A stretch of DNA of 64,000 nucleotides from Stutzerimonas stutzeri (GTDB lineage: Bacteria > Pseudomonadota > Gammaproteobacteria > Pseudomonadales > Pseudomonadaceae), in the NCBI RefSeq assembly GCF_002890915.1, contig NZ_POUT01000002.1, forward strand, positions 310,001 to 374,000, read 5' to 3'. Positions 39,343 through 48,894 of the stretch are shown piece after piece. Every line of letters starts with the position of its first letter. The first letter of the stretch is position 1. Made by a program: the position numbers and the translations under genes. Under the pieces are notes generated by a model. The model was given only the letters and a program-made list of their open reading frames with translations. It was not told the origin of the DNA and did not search any database.

Positions 39343-41916
39343 CTAGCGGCTTCGGTCGTCCGTTTCGTCCTGCGCCAGCAAGGCCTGTAGCGCCTCTGCC
39401 GGCAGCGGCTGGCACATGTGGAAGCCCTGGACTTCGGTGCAGCCATCGTCGGTCAGCAGACGCAGCTGCTCTTCGGTCTCCACGCCTTCGGCGGTGACCT
39501 GCATCTGCAAGCCTCGGCCCAGTTCGATCAGTGCGCGCACGATCGAGTGATCCTCGATTGACTGTTCGATGCCGGCCACGAAGCTGTTGTCGATCTTGAT
39601 CACGTCGAACGGGTAGTTGCGCAGGTTGGTCAGCGACGAATAGCCGGTGCCGAAATCGTCCATGGCCAAGCGCACGCCGAGTGCCTTGATGCGGTTGAGC
39701 AGCTCCAGCGTGCCGCGAGCCTCCTGCAGCAGCGCGCTCTCGGTGATTTCCAGTTCCAGCCGTTCGCCTGGCAGGCCGCTTTCCCGCAGTGCCCGGGTGA
39801 TTTCCTCGAGCAGCTTGTCGTCGTGCAGCTGCAGTGGCGAGAGATTGACGGAAACCACCGTCTGCCCAGGCCATTGGGCTGCCTGCCGACAGGCCTGGTG
39901 CAGCACCCAGCGCCCCAGGGGAATGATCAGCCCGCTGTCCTCGGCCAGCGGTATGAAGGCCTCGGGAAGCAGCATGCCACGCTCGGGGTGCGGCCAGCGC
40001 AGCAGCGCTTCGGCGCCGTTGATCCGCATGTCCTGGCTCAGGTAGCGGGGCTGGTAGTGGACTTCCAGTTTCTGCTCGGCGAGCGCGAGGCGCAGTTCTT
40101 CTTCGCGGCGCAGGCGTTCATGCAGGCGTTGGTCCATCTCGTGGCCGTATGCGCGCCAGGTGCCGCGGCCGGAATCCTTGGCCTGGTAGAGCGCGATGTC
40201 GGCACAGCGCAGCAGTTCGTTGGCATGGGTGGCGTCGGCTGGCGCCAGGGCGACACCGATGCTGGCGCCGATGCTTATCCGGTGCTCCTCGTAGATGAAG
40301 GGCGCGCTGATCGCCTCGATGATCCGGCTGCACAGCCTGTCGATGTCGGTGTCGTCGCTCATCCGGTGGACCACGATGACGAATTCGTCGCCGCCCAGCC
40401 GGGCGACCAGGTCTCCCTCGCGGGTGCACTGGCGCAGGCGGCTCGCCACGCCGATCAGCACCTCATCGCCGGCGGCATGCCCGAGGGTATCGTTCACCGG
40501 CTTGAAGCGGTCCAGGTCGATGTAGAGCAGCGTCAGCGTCGAGGCGCTTCTGAGCGCTTCCAGGTTTCGCTCGAGATACTCGTGCAGGCGGCTGCGGTTC
40601 GGCAGGCCGGTCAGTGCATCGTGTTGCGACAGATATTGCACGCGGGCCTGGGCCTTGGTTTCTTCGGTGATGTCGCTGGCCGTCCCGCGATAGCCGAGCA
40701 GTTTGCCATCGTGCTCGATGGCGCGTGCGGCCAGACGGCAATAGCGCTCGCAGCCATCGGCGGCCCTGTAGCTGCAGCGCAGCGGCGCATCTTGCGGGGC
40801 CTGCAGCCAGTTCTGCAGGGCGGCGCTGTCGCTGATCAGCAGCTCGAGCAGCGGACGCCCCAGCCAGAGGCCCGGCTCGTGGCCGGTAATCTGCCGGAAG
40901 CGGCTCGACAGGAAGGTCAGCCGTGCCTGCTCGTCGCTTTCCCAGATCCAGTCGGAAGCCGCCTCGGCGACGTCGCGAAAACGTGCCTCGCTCGCCGCCA
41001 GCGCGCCCCGGCTGCTGGCCAGGCGCGCATAGCTGTCGTCCAGTAGTTGCAGCGTGCGCAAGGCCTGGCGAATCAGCAGCCAGGCGAGCAGGCCGAGGCC
41101 GAGTGCCACCGCCGCGAGGATCGGCAGCGTCACCCAGAGCAGCAGTTGCCCCGGCTGGGGAGCCGTCCAGGTGAAAGACAGGGGCGAACCGTCCTCCAGG
41201 GTATGCTGGATATGCGGGCCATCCCCGAGGCCGGCGGGATCGAGGCGCAGCTGGTCGATGGCATATTGCGTGCCGATTTCTTCCAGGCGTTCGGCATCGA
41301 GCAGATCGACGAACAGCAGGACGGATGCCGGGCCGTCGTCTGCTGCGATACCGGTGCCGCCGGGGGTCAGCTCCGCGGCCGCGACCAAGGCGGGCTGATC
41401 GTCGACCCAGAGCAGGGCGGAGACGCCCGCGTCGTCAGCCACGGCGGCATGGGCGCGTGCCAGCAGCTCCGGCAAGCCATGTTGCAGATACTGCTGGCTC
41501 TCGACCGGTTGCAGCTTCCCGCGCAGCACCGAATACAGGGTCTCGCCCGCCGGATTCACCACCAGGACGGCTTCGTAGCCGAAATCCCTGTAGAGCGACG
41601 GACCCAGGTTGGCCTGGACATAGGCCCAGTCGACGTCGACCTGGCCGTTGAGGTGCACATAGGCATCGCCCCAGAACGCGTAATCGACGATGGAGCGGTT
41701 CATCCAGTCGTGCTGCGCCTGTAGCGCCTTTCCCGCCAGGAAGTGGCTTTGTTCCAGGGCGTCGTGGTCGATCCGTCTGGCGATATGCACCACTGCGACG
41801 GCAGCGGCGGCGAGAGCGACCACCAAGAGCGCAACCATGCCGGGAAGAATGCGGCGAGCGAAAATTGCCTGCGCCTTGGGGCGTGCCTGGTCGTCGCCAG
41901 AAGAGGGGGTTTGCAT
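39343..41916 (-). CDS. CHASE4-PAS-GGDEF-EAL c-di-GMP signalling protein
   Basis: An 857-residue membrane sensor. Two membrane helices (about 24-47 and 272-297) bracket a periplasmic domain with CHASE4-like features (WGDAYVHLNGQ, VQANLG). A PAS domain follows (about 310-425), then GGDEF with the intact motif near 508 and EAL with an intact EALLRW near 635. Both motifs are complete, so it could make or degrade c-di-GMP. The signal it senses is not evident. Confidence 0.93.
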   Translation of the reverse strand: MQTPSSGDDQARPKAQAIFARRILPGMVALLVVALAAAAVAVVHIARRIDHDALEQSHFLAGKALQAQHDWMNRSIVDYAFWGDAYVHLNGQVDVDWAYVQANLGPSLYRDFGYEAVLVVNPAGETLYSVLRGKLQPVESQQYLQHGLPELLARAHAAVADDAGVSALLWVDDQPALVAAAELTPGGTGIAADDGPASVLLFVDLLDAERLEEIGTQYAIDQLRLDPAGLGDGPHIQHTLEDGSPLSFTWTAPQPGQLLLWVTLPILAAVALGLGLLAWLLIRQALRTLQLLDDSYARLASSRGALAASEARFRDVAEAASDWIWESDEQARLTFLSSRFRQITGHEPGLWLGRPLLELLISDSAALQNWLQAPQDAPLRCSYRAADGCERYCRLAARAIEHDGKLLGYRGTASDITEETKAQARVQYLSQHDALTGLPNRSRLHEYLERNLEALRSASTLTLLYIDLDRFKPVNDTLGHAAGDEVLIGVASRLRQCTREGDLVARLGGDEFVIVVHRMSDDTDIDRLCSRIIEAISAPFIYEEHRISIGASIGVALAPADATHANELLRCADIALYQAKDSGRGTWRAYGHEMDQRLHERLRREEELRLALAEQKLEVHYQPRYLSQDMRINGAEALLRWPHPERGMLLPEAFIPLAEDSGLIIPLGRWVLHQACRQAAQWPGQTVVSVNLSPLQLHDDKLLEEITRALRESGLPGERLELEITESALLQEARGTLELLNRIKALGVRLAMDDFGTGYSSLTNLRNYPFDVIKIDNSFVAGIEQSIEDHSIVRALIELGRGLQMQVTAEGVETEEQLRLLTDDGCTEVQGFHMCQPLPAEALQALLAQDETDDRSR

Positions 41917-42035
41917 GAGGAGAGTCCTTGCCAGAACAGCAATGATCGCGGCAATGGAGGCATAGCGCTACTACCGGCCGGCGAAAAAATCGCTCTCCGT
42001 CGGTCGCCAGGTCTGGCAGTACTGCCAAGGTCGGT

Positions 42036-42203
42036 TCAGCGGTCCTGTGCGTCCTTGGCGTCGGCCTCGGCATTGCGTTCGGCGATGCGCTTCTTCTGTT
42101 CCTCGGTGAGCGGTATCTTGCGCGCGGTGGAGCGCAGCATCAGCAGGCTGCCGACGATGGACCCCAGGGCCACGACCAGAATGAGCCAGAAATACCAGGG
42201 CAT
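42036..42203 (-). CDS. DUF2897 small membrane protein
   Basis: A 55-residue protein with one hydrophobic N-terminal helix (MPWYFWLILVVALGSIVG) and a charged C-terminal tail (EEQKKRIAERNAEADAK). It matches the DUF2897 pattern in pseudomonads. The start has a GGAGAAAA site upstream. It is divergent from pyrF. Function unknown. Confidence 0.78.
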   Translation of the reverse strand: MPWYFWLILVVALGSIVGSLLMLRSTARKIPLTEEQKKRIAERNAEADAKDAQDR

Positions 42204-42380
42204 GCTTTTCTCCAGGCGGTTGTGAAGGCTGGCCGCGCGGCGCGGCGACTGCCTCACTTTACGTGGGCGTGAGCGACAGGTCGAATGCCACGCCCCCTGA
42301 ATTTGGACCGGCCCGGCAAGCTTTCGTCGTCGGGCGTTTTTTCTGCGACAATGCGCGCCGAATTTTGCCGAGGAGCTGTC

Positions 42381-43076
42381 ATGACCTGCCAAACCCCGAT
42401 CATCGTCGCGCTCGATTTTCCTTCCCGCGATGCCGCGCTGGCGCTGGCACAGCGGCTCGATCCCAGGTTGTGCCGGGTCAAGGTCGGCAAGGAGCTGTTC
42501 ACCCGCTGCGGTCCGGCGATAGTGGAGGCTCTGCAGGCCATGGGCTTCGAGGTGTTCCTCGACCTCAAGTTTCACGACATTCCCAACACCACGGCGATGG
42601 CGGTGAAGGCGGCGGCCGAGTTCGGTGTCTGGATGGTCAACGTGCACTGCTCCGGCGGCCTGCGGATGATGGCGGCATGCCGCGAGACGCTGGACAAGGC
42701 CGCCGGGCCTTCGCCGCTGCTGATCGGCGTCACCGTGCTGACCAGCATGGAGCAGGCCGACCTCGCCGGTATCGGCCTGGACATCACGCCGCAGGAGCAG
42801 GTCCTGCGCCTGGCCGGGCTGGCTGCGCAGGCAGGGCTCGACGGACTGGTCTGCTCGGCGCAGGAGGCCGTTTCGCTGAAGGCGCAGTTCCCGCAACTGC
42901 AACTGGTGACCCCGGGCATCCGTCCGGCCGGCAGCGCCGAGGACGATCAGCGGCGCATTCTCACGCCGGCACAAGCCATGGCGGCCGGCTCCGATTACCT
43001 GGTGATCGGCCGGCCGATCAGTCAGGCCTCCGATCCGGCGCAGGCGCTGGCGGCGGTGGTCGCCGAACTCGCCTGA
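42381..43076 (+). CDS. pyrF: Orotidine 5'-phosphate decarboxylase
   Basis: Last step of UMP synthesis. The 231-residue protein has the catalytic [10 protein letters not shown] motif and the phosphate-binding GIRP loop near the C-terminus. The ATG follows AGGAG by 6 bases; the longer open frame upstream overlaps the promoter region and is not conserved. Confidence 0.97.
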   Translation: MTCQTPIIVALDFPSRDAALALAQRLDPRLCRVKVGKELFTRCGPAIVEALQAMGFEVFLDLKFHDIPNTTAMAVKAAAEFGVWMVNVHCSGGLRMMAACRETLDKAAGPSPLLIGVTVLTSMEQADLAGIGLDITPQEQVLRLAGLAAQAGLDGLVCSAQEAVSLKAQFPQLQLVTPGIRPAGSAEDDQRRILTPAQAMAAGSDYLVIGRPISQASDPAQALAAVVAELA

Positions 43077-43116
43077 GTCGATCCCGGTTGCGCCATCGGC
43101 CCGCCTGCCGTGGCGC

Positions 43117-44121
43117 TCAGCTCACCTTGAGGACCAGCTTGCCGAAGTTGCCGCCGGTGAACAGCTTCATCAGCGTCTCGGGAAAGGTCTGCAGGCCCTC
43201 GAGGATGTCTTCCTTGCTCTTGAGCTGGCCGCTGGCGAGCCATTCGGCCATGTCGCGCATCGCTTCGGGATAGCGTGACACATAATCGGTGACCACCATG
43301 CCCTCCATGCGTGCGCGGTTGACCAGCAACGACAGGTAGTTGGACGGGCCTCTGACGGCTTCCTTGTTGTTGTACTGGCTGATGGCGCCGCAGATCACCA
43401 CGCGCGCGCCGACGTTGATGCGCGGCAGCACGGTATCCAGGATGTCGCCGCCGACGTTGTCGAAGTAGACGTCGATGCCTTTCGGACACTCGCGCTTGAG
43501 GCCGGCCGCGAGGTCTTCGTTCTTGTAGTCGATGGCCCCGTCGAAGCCCAGCTTCTCGGTAAGGAAGCGGCACTTGTCGGCACCGCCGGCGATGCCGACC
43601 ACCCGGCACCCCTTGATCCGGGCTATCTGCCCGGCAACGCTGCCCACGGCCCCCGCCGCGCCGGAGATCACCACGGTTTCGCCGGCCTTGGGCTGGCCGA
43701 CGGCGAGCAGGGCGAAATAGGCGGTCATGCCGGTCATGCCCAGGGCGGAGAGATAGCGCGGCAGCGGCGCCTGTTGCGGGTCGACCTTGTAGAAGCCTTT
43801 CGGCTCGCCGAGAAAATAGGCCTGCACGCCCAGCGCGCCGTTGACGTAGTCGCCCACGGCGAAACCCGGGTGTTGCGAGGCGATGACCTTGCCGACGCCC
43901 AGCGCACGCATCACTTCGCCGATGCCGACTGGCGGGATATAGGACTTGGCGTCGTTCATCCAGCCGCGCATGGCTGGATCGATTGACAGGTATTCGACCT
44001 GCACCAGGATCTGATTGGGGCCGGGTTCGCCCACCGGTGTCTCGACGAAGTCGAAGGTTTCCCGGGTCGGGGCGCCGACCGGGCGCTGCGCGAGCAGGAA
44101 TTGCTGATTGAGCAGGGTCAT
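43117..44121 (-). CDS. NADP-dependent oxidoreductase (CurA/MDR family)
   Basis: A 334-residue zinc-free medium-chain reductase, close to curcumin reductase and 2-alkenal reductases. The cofactor loop reads SGAAGAVGSVAGQ, and YFDNVGGDILD is typical. The N-terminus MTLLNQQFLLAQRPVG matches the family; the longer frame does not. It is convergent with pyrF and divergent from the SDR gene. Physiological substrate not known. Confidence 0.92.
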   Translation of the reverse strand: MTLLNQQFLLAQRPVGAPTRETFDFVETPVGEPGPNQILVQVEYLSIDPAMRGWMNDAKSYIPPVGIGEVMRALGVGKVIASQHPGFAVGDYVNGALGVQAYFLGEPKGFYKVDPQQAPLPRYLSALGMTGMTAYFALLAVGQPKAGETVVISGAAGAVGSVAGQIARIKGCRVVGIAGGADKCRFLTEKLGFDGAIDYKNEDLAAGLKRECPKGIDVYFDNVGGDILDTVLPRINVGARVVICGAISQYNNKEAVRGPSNYLSLLVNRARMEGMVVTDYVSRYPEAMRDMAEWLASGQLKSKEDILEGLQTFPETLMKLFTGGNFGKLVLKVS

Positions 44122-44336
44122 GGAAGAAGCCTCGTCACTGGAGTGCTTTGGTTTAGCCCGTGCCAGCCGGTGCTGCAAGGTACGCCGCTCACTGGAATGC
44201 AAAGGCATCCAGCCTGGTGATATGACCGCTCCGGCAGTGAAAAGCCTGCGTGCGTAGCGGTATAAACCTGACCGGGAGGCCTTCTGTGGTCATTTCAAGA
44301 GCAGAAGACAAGATCGGATTCTTCGGGAACGACACT

Positions 44337-45098
44337 ATGAACATGAAATTCTCCGGCCAGGTCGCCTTGGTTACCGGCGCCGCCGCCGGTATCGGTCGCG
44401 CCACTGCGCTGGCCTTTGCCGAGCAGGGACTCAAGGTCGTGCTGGCGGACGTCGATGAGAACGGCATCCAGGCGGGCGCCGCAGCCATCCGTGACGCGGG
44501 GGGCGAGGCGATTGCCGTGCGCTGCGACGTGACCCGCGACGAGCAGGTCAGGGCGCTGGTCGAGCAGACGCTGGCGCAGTACGGCCGGCTCGACTACGCC
44601 TTCAACAATGCCGGCATCGAGATCGAGCAGGGCCGGCTGGCCGAGGGCAGCGAGGCGGAGTTCGACGCGATCATGGGTGTCAACGTCAAGGGCGTCTGGT
44701 TGTGCATGAAGCACCAGTTGCCGGTGATGCTGGCCCAGGGTGGCGGCGCCATCGTCAACACCGCCTCGGTGGCAGGGCTCGGCGCGGCGCCGAAGATGAG
44801 CATCTATTCGGCCTCCAAGCATGCGGTGATCGGCCTGACCAAATCCGCGGCCATCGAATATGCCAAGAAGCGAATCCGGGTGAATGCGGTGTGCCCGGCG
44901 GTGATCGACACCGACATGTTCCGCCGCGCCTACGAGGCGGACCCGCGCAAGGCCGAGTTCGCCGCCGCGATGCATCCGGTCGGACGGGTGGGCACGGTGG
45001 AGGAGGTCGCTGCGGCGGTGCTCTATCTGTGCAGCGATGGTGCGGCTTTTACTACCGGCCATGCGTTGGCGGTGGATGGCGGGGCGACGGCTATCTAG
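44337..45098 (+). CDS. SDR family oxidoreductase
   Basis: A 253-residue classical short-chain dehydrogenase. TGAAAGIGRA is the cofactor motif, NNAG lies near residue 88, and the catalytic Ser-Tyr-Lys set is in VNTASVAG and YSASKHA. The DVDEN segment suggests NAD preference. A second ATG 6 bases later is possible. It is not in an operon; the substrate is unknown. Confidence 0.92.
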   Translation: MNMKFSGQVALVTGAAAGIGRATALAFAEQGLKVVLADVDENGIQAGAAAIRDAGGEAIAVRCDVTRDEQVRALVEQTLAQYGRLDYAFNNAGIEIEQGRLAEGSEAEFDAIMGVNVKGVWLCMKHQLPVMLAQGGGAIVNTASVAGLGAAPKMSIYSASKHAVIGLTKSAAIEYAKKRIRVNAVCPAVIDTDMFRRAYEADPRKAEFAAAMHPVGRVGTVEEVAAAVLYLCSDGAAFTTGHALAVDGGATAI

Positions 45099-45221
45099 GT
45101 TGTTGGTATTCGGGGGAGTGCTTTGGGTTATTGATACAGGGGCTGGCTTCTTTCACTGTTGCCGAGCCTTGGGTTCGGATTTCGTGCAACAGCCGATATT
45201 CGAGCGATCGGGCGTTCGCGG

Positions 45222-45322
45222 GTAGGTTGGCGCTGAGCGCAGCGAAGCCCAACAGGGGGCGGCATGAACCTGTTGGGCTTCGTCGCTGCGCTCCTCAGGC
45301 TGCGCGCCCCGACCCAACCTAC
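45222..45322 (+). repeat. Dispersed palindromic repeat, copy C (complete)
   Basis: Starts GTAGGTTGGCGCTGAG and ends CCCAACCTAC, with inner arms AGCGAAGCCCAAC and GTTGGGCTTCGTCGC. It is the longest of the three copies and sits just beyond the 3' end of the BenE-type gene, where it could form a terminator-like hairpin. Confidence 0.87.
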
Positions 45323-45336
45323 GCTACGCGCCCCGC

Positions 45337-46533
45337 TCAGGCCCGCCTGCTAAGGATCACCAGCGTAAGCGCCCCCGCGATCAACCCCCAGAGCGCCGCC
45401 CCGATGCCGAACAGCGTCAGCCCGGAAGCGGTGACCATGAAGGTGATCAGCGCCGCCTCGCGCTCGTGCGGCTGCTGCATCGCCTGGGTCAGGCCGGAAC
45501 CGATCGAGCCGAGCAGCGCCAGCGCCGCGATGGACAGCACCAGCGCCGCCGGAAAGGCCGCGAACAGCGCCGCCAGGGTGGCGCCGAAAATGCCGGCGAT
45601 GCCGTAGAACACACCGCACCAGACGGCCGCGGTATAGCGCTTGTGTGGATCGGGATGCGCTTCAGGGCCGGCGCAGATCGCCATGGTGATCGCCGCCAGG
45701 TGGATGCCGTGCGAGCCGAAGGGCGCCAGCAGCAGCGAGGCGATGCCGGTGGTGGAGATCAGTGGCGAGGCTGGCACCTGATAGCCTTCGGCGCGCAGCA
45801 CGGCCAGCCCCGGCATGTTCTGCGACGCCATGGCGATGACGAACAGCGGGATGCCGATACTGAAGATCGCCGCGAAGGACAACGCCGGGGTGGTCCAGAC
45901 CGGCACCGCGACCTGCAGGCTGAAGCGCTGGAAATCCAGTAGGCCCGACAGTCCGGCGATCAGGCAGCCGACCAGCAGCGCGACGAGCACCGCATAGCGT
46001 GGTTGCAGGCGCTTGGCCAGCAGGTAGCTGAAGAACATGCCGAGCACCAGCACCGGCTGCACCTCCACGGCGCGGAAGATCTCGATGCCGATGTTGAACA
46101 GCACGCCGGCCAGCAGGGCGGCGGCCAGCGAGGCCGGCACCCGGCGCATCAGCCGGTCGAAGCTGCCGGTCAGGCCGCACAGGAGAATCAGCGCCGAGGC
46201 GAAGATGAACGCGCCGATCGCCTCGTCATAAGGCACGCCGGGCAGGCTGGTGATCAGCAGGGCCGCGCCGGGCGTCGACCAGGCGACCACCACCGGCGTG
46301 CGATAGCGCAGCGACAGACCGATGCTGCAGATCGCCATGCCGATCGACAGCGCCCAGATCCAGGACGATATCTGCTGCCCGCTCAGGCCTGCCGCCTGGC
46401 CGGCCTGGAACATCAGCACCAGCGAGCTGGTATAGCCGGTGAGCATGGCGATGAAGCCGGCGACGACGGTCGAGGGCGAGCTGTCGCTCAGTGGGCGCAA
46501 GGCGGTACGGCCGATTGGATTCATGCTTTCCAT
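45337..46533 (-). CDS. BenE family benzoate/H+ symporter
   Basis: A 398-residue membrane protein with about 12 hydrophobic segments. It matches the BenE transporter family (STPGAALL and the GSHGIHLAAITMAICAGPEA block). No benzoate catabolism genes lie nearby, so the natural substrate may differ. An alternative ATG lies 9 bases downstream of the chosen start. Confidence 0.9.
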   Translation of the reverse strand: MESMNPIGRTALRPLSDSSPSTVVAGFIAMLTGYTSSLVLMFQAGQAAGLSGQQISSWIWALSIGMAICSIGLSLRYRTPVVVAWSTPGAALLITSLPGVPYDEAIGAFIFASALILLCGLTGSFDRLMRRVPASLAAALLAGVLFNIGIEIFRAVEVQPVLVLGMFFSYLLAKRLQPRYAVLVALLVGCLIAGLSGLLDFQRFSLQVAVPVWTTPALSFAAIFSIGIPLFVIAMASQNMPGLAVLRAEGYQVPASPLISTTGIASLLLAPFGSHGIHLAAITMAICAGPEAHPDPHKRYTAAVWCGVFYGIAGIFGATLAALFAAFPAALVLSIAALALLGSIGSGLTQAMQQPHEREAALITFMVTASGLTLFGIGAALWGLIAGALTLVILSRRA

Positions 46534-46694
46534 TTCTTGTTAATCGACGCAGGGGTTCGGTTGAACGCGTTAGCCTATTGGCCCTGCCCGCGCAACGTCC
46601 CGGTACAGTCAGATGCGCAATGGGCGGAACAGTCCACAGGCTGGCGCGAAAGCCGATGCAGGTCATCGGGGCTGCGGGGCCGTTGCGATGGTTC

Positions 46695-46710
46695 TGGCAC
46701 CCTTGTTGCT
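46695..46710 (+). promoter_or_regulatory. RpoN (sigma-54) promoter of fliE
   Basis: TGGCAC-N5-TTGCT with the GG and GC 12 bases apart, 57 bases before the fliE ATG. In P. aeruginosa the fliE operon depends on RpoN and FleQ. Confidence 0.82.
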
Positions 46711-46766
46711 ATCTAGTCATTGCTCGTCGCGATGCGTCAAAAAAACCGCGGCTGTTGGAGGATTAG

Positions 46767-47096
46767 ATGAGTCAGGGTGTGCAATTCAATCGCTTGATGC
46801 TGGAAATGCGGGCCATGCAGACCGAGGCCATGGCGCGCGCCAAGCCGGAGGCGCCTGCGCAGGAAGTCGGTGCGCCGAGCTTCTCCGACATGCTGGGCCA
46901 GGCGGTGAACAAGGTGCACGAAACCCAGCAGGTCTCCAACCAGATGGCCTCTGCCTTCGAAATGGGGCAGGGCGGCGTCGACCTGACCGAAGTGATGATC
47001 GCCTCACAGAAGGCCAGCGTTTCCTTTCAGGCCATGACCCAGGTGCGCAACAAGCTGGTTCAGGCCTACCAAGACATCATGCAGATGCCGGTGTGA
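46767..47096 (+). CDS. fliE: Flagellar hook-basal body complex protein FliE
   Basis: Joins the MS ring to the rod and is exported early. The 109-residue protein ends with the conserved block [29 protein letters not shown] ribosome site lies 7 bases before the ATG. It starts the fliEFG transcript; fleSR, which usually precede it in P. aeruginosa, are absent here. Confidence 0.96.
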   Translation: MSQGVQFNRLMLEMRAMQTEAMARAKPEAPAQEVGAPSFSDMLGQAVNKVHETQQVSNQMASAFEMGQGGVDLTEVMIASQKASVSFQAMTQVRNKLVQAYQDIMQMPV

Positions 47097-47109
47097 GGCG
47101 GATTGAATC

Positions 47110-48894
47110 ATGGCTGAAGCGGTGAGCAACGTTCCGGTGCCGGCTGCGTCGGGAGATGCCAAGAAGCCCTTCCTGGGGCTGTCGTTCCTGGAAAATCTTT
47201 CGGAAATGTCGATGCTGCGGCAGATCGGCCTGTTGGTCGGGCTGGCGGCGAGCGTGGCGATCGGCTTCGCCGTGGTGCTCTGGTCGCAGCAGCCGGATTA
47301 CCGCCCATTGCTCGGTAGCCTCGCCGGGATGGATGCCAACCAGGTGATGGAAACCCTCGCCGCGGCGGATATCGCCTACACCGTCGAACCCAACTCCGGC
47401 GCCCTGCTGGTCAAGGCCAACGACCTCGCTCGCGCCCGGCTGAAGCTCGCCGGCGCCGGCATCGCGCCGGCCGACAGCAACGTCGGCTTCGAGATCCTCG
47501 ACAAGGACCAGGGCCTGGGCACCAGCCAGTTCATGGAGGCGACCCGTTATCGCCGCGGCCTCGAGGGTGAGCTGGGGCGCACCATTTCCAGCCTGAACAA
47601 CGTCAAGGGCGCCCGCGTGCACCTGGCGATCCCGAAGAGCTCGGTGTTCGTCCGCGACGAGCGCAAGCCCAGCGCCTCGGTGCTGGTCGAACTCTATCCG
47701 GGCCGCGCGCTGGAGCCGAGCCAGGTGATGGCGATCATCAACCTGGTCGCCACTAGCGTACCGGAACTGAACAAGTCGCAGATCACCGTGGTGGACCAGA
47801 AGGGCAACCTGCTGTCCGACCAGCAGGAGCTGTCCGAACTGACCATGGCCGGCAAGCAGTTCGACTACAGCCGTCGCATGGAAAGCCTCTACACCCAGCG
47901 CGTGCACAACATCCTGCAGCCGGTGCTGGGCAGCGGCCGCTACAAGGCCGAAGTCTCCGCCGACGTCGATTTCAGCGCGGTGGAATCCACCTCGGAAACC
48001 TTCAACCCCGACCAGCCGGCACTGCGCAGCGAGCAGAGCATCAACGAACAGCGCCAGAGCAGCCTGCCGCCGCAAGGTGTGCCGGGGGCGCTGAGCAACC
48101 AGCCGCCGGGGCCGGCCAGCGCTCCCGAGCAGACCGGTGGCGCCGCTGCTGCGGCGGGCCCGGTGGCCGCCGGCCAGCCGCTGCTCGACGCCAATGGCCA
48201 GCAGGTCATGGACCCGGCGACCGGCCAGCCGATGCTCGCGCCCTATCCGGCGGACAAGCGCGAACAGGCGACCCGCAACTACGAGCTGGATCGCTCCATC
48301 AGCTACACCAAGCAGCAGCAGGGCCGTCTGCGCCGCCTGTCGGTCGCCGTGGTGGTCGACGATCAGGTCTCGTTGAACGCGGCCGGCGAGACGGTACGGG
48401 TGCCGTGGAGCGCCGACGAACTGGCACGCTTCACCCGCCTGGTGCAGGACGCGGTGGGCTTCGATGCCAGCCGCGGCGACAGCGTCAGCGTGATCAACAC
48501 CGCCTTCGTCGCCGACAGCTTCGGTGAAGCTTTCGAGGATGTTCCGTTCTACTCGCAGCCCTGGTTCTGGGACGTGGTCAAGCAGGTGCTTGGCGTGCTG
48601 TTCATCCTGGTGCTGGTGTTCGGCGTGCTGCGGCCGGTGCTCAAGAGCCTGACCAATCCCTCCAGCGGCAAGGAGCTGCAGGTCGCCGACAGTGCCGGCG
48701 AGCTGGGCGAGGAGGACGGGCTGGATGCCGGCCTGGCCAATGACCGGGTCAGCCTGAGTGGCCCGCAGAACATCCTGTTGCCAAGCCCCAGCGAGGGATA
48801 TGAAGCCCAGCTGAACGCGATCAAGAACCTGGTGGCCGATGACCCGGGACGGGTAGCCCAGGTGGTGAAAGAGTGGATCAACGCCGATGAGTGA
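47110..48894 (+). CDS. fliF: Flagellar MS-ring protein FliF
   Basis: Forms the MS ring in the inner membrane. The 594-residue protein has a first membrane helix near residues 39-58 (LVGLAASVAIGFAVV), a large periplasmic part with the YscJ/FliF fold, a low-complexity Pro/Gly/Ala stretch near 330-360, and a second helix near 490-512. The C-terminal tail binds FliG. The stop overlaps fliG by 8 bases. Confidence 0.97.
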   Translation: MAEAVSNVPVPAASGDAKKPFLGLSFLENLSEMSMLRQIGLLVGLAASVAIGFAVVLWSQQPDYRPLLGSLAGMDANQVMETLAAADIAYTVEPNSGALLVKANDLARARLKLAGAGIAPADSNVGFEILDKDQGLGTSQFMEATRYRRGLEGELGRTISSLNNVKGARVHLAIPKSSVFVRDERKPSASVLVELYPGRALEPSQVMAIINLVATSVPELNKSQITVVDQKGNLLSDQQELSELTMAGKQFDYSRRMESLYTQRVHNILQPVLGSGRYKAEVSADVDFSAVESTSETFNPDQPALRSEQSINEQRQSSLPPQGVPGALSNQPPGPASAPEQTGGAAAAAGPVAAGQPLLDANGQQVMDPATGQPMLAPYPADKREQATRNYELDRSISYTKQQQGRLRRLSVAVVVDDQVSLNAAGETVRVPWSADELARFTRLVQDAVGFDASRGDSVSVINTAFVADSFGEAFEDVPFYSQPWFWDVVKQVLGVLFILVLVFGVLRPVLKSLTNPSSGKELQVADSAGELGEEDGLDAGLANDRVSLSGPQNILLPSPSEGYEAQLNAIKNLVADDPGRVAQVVKEWINADE

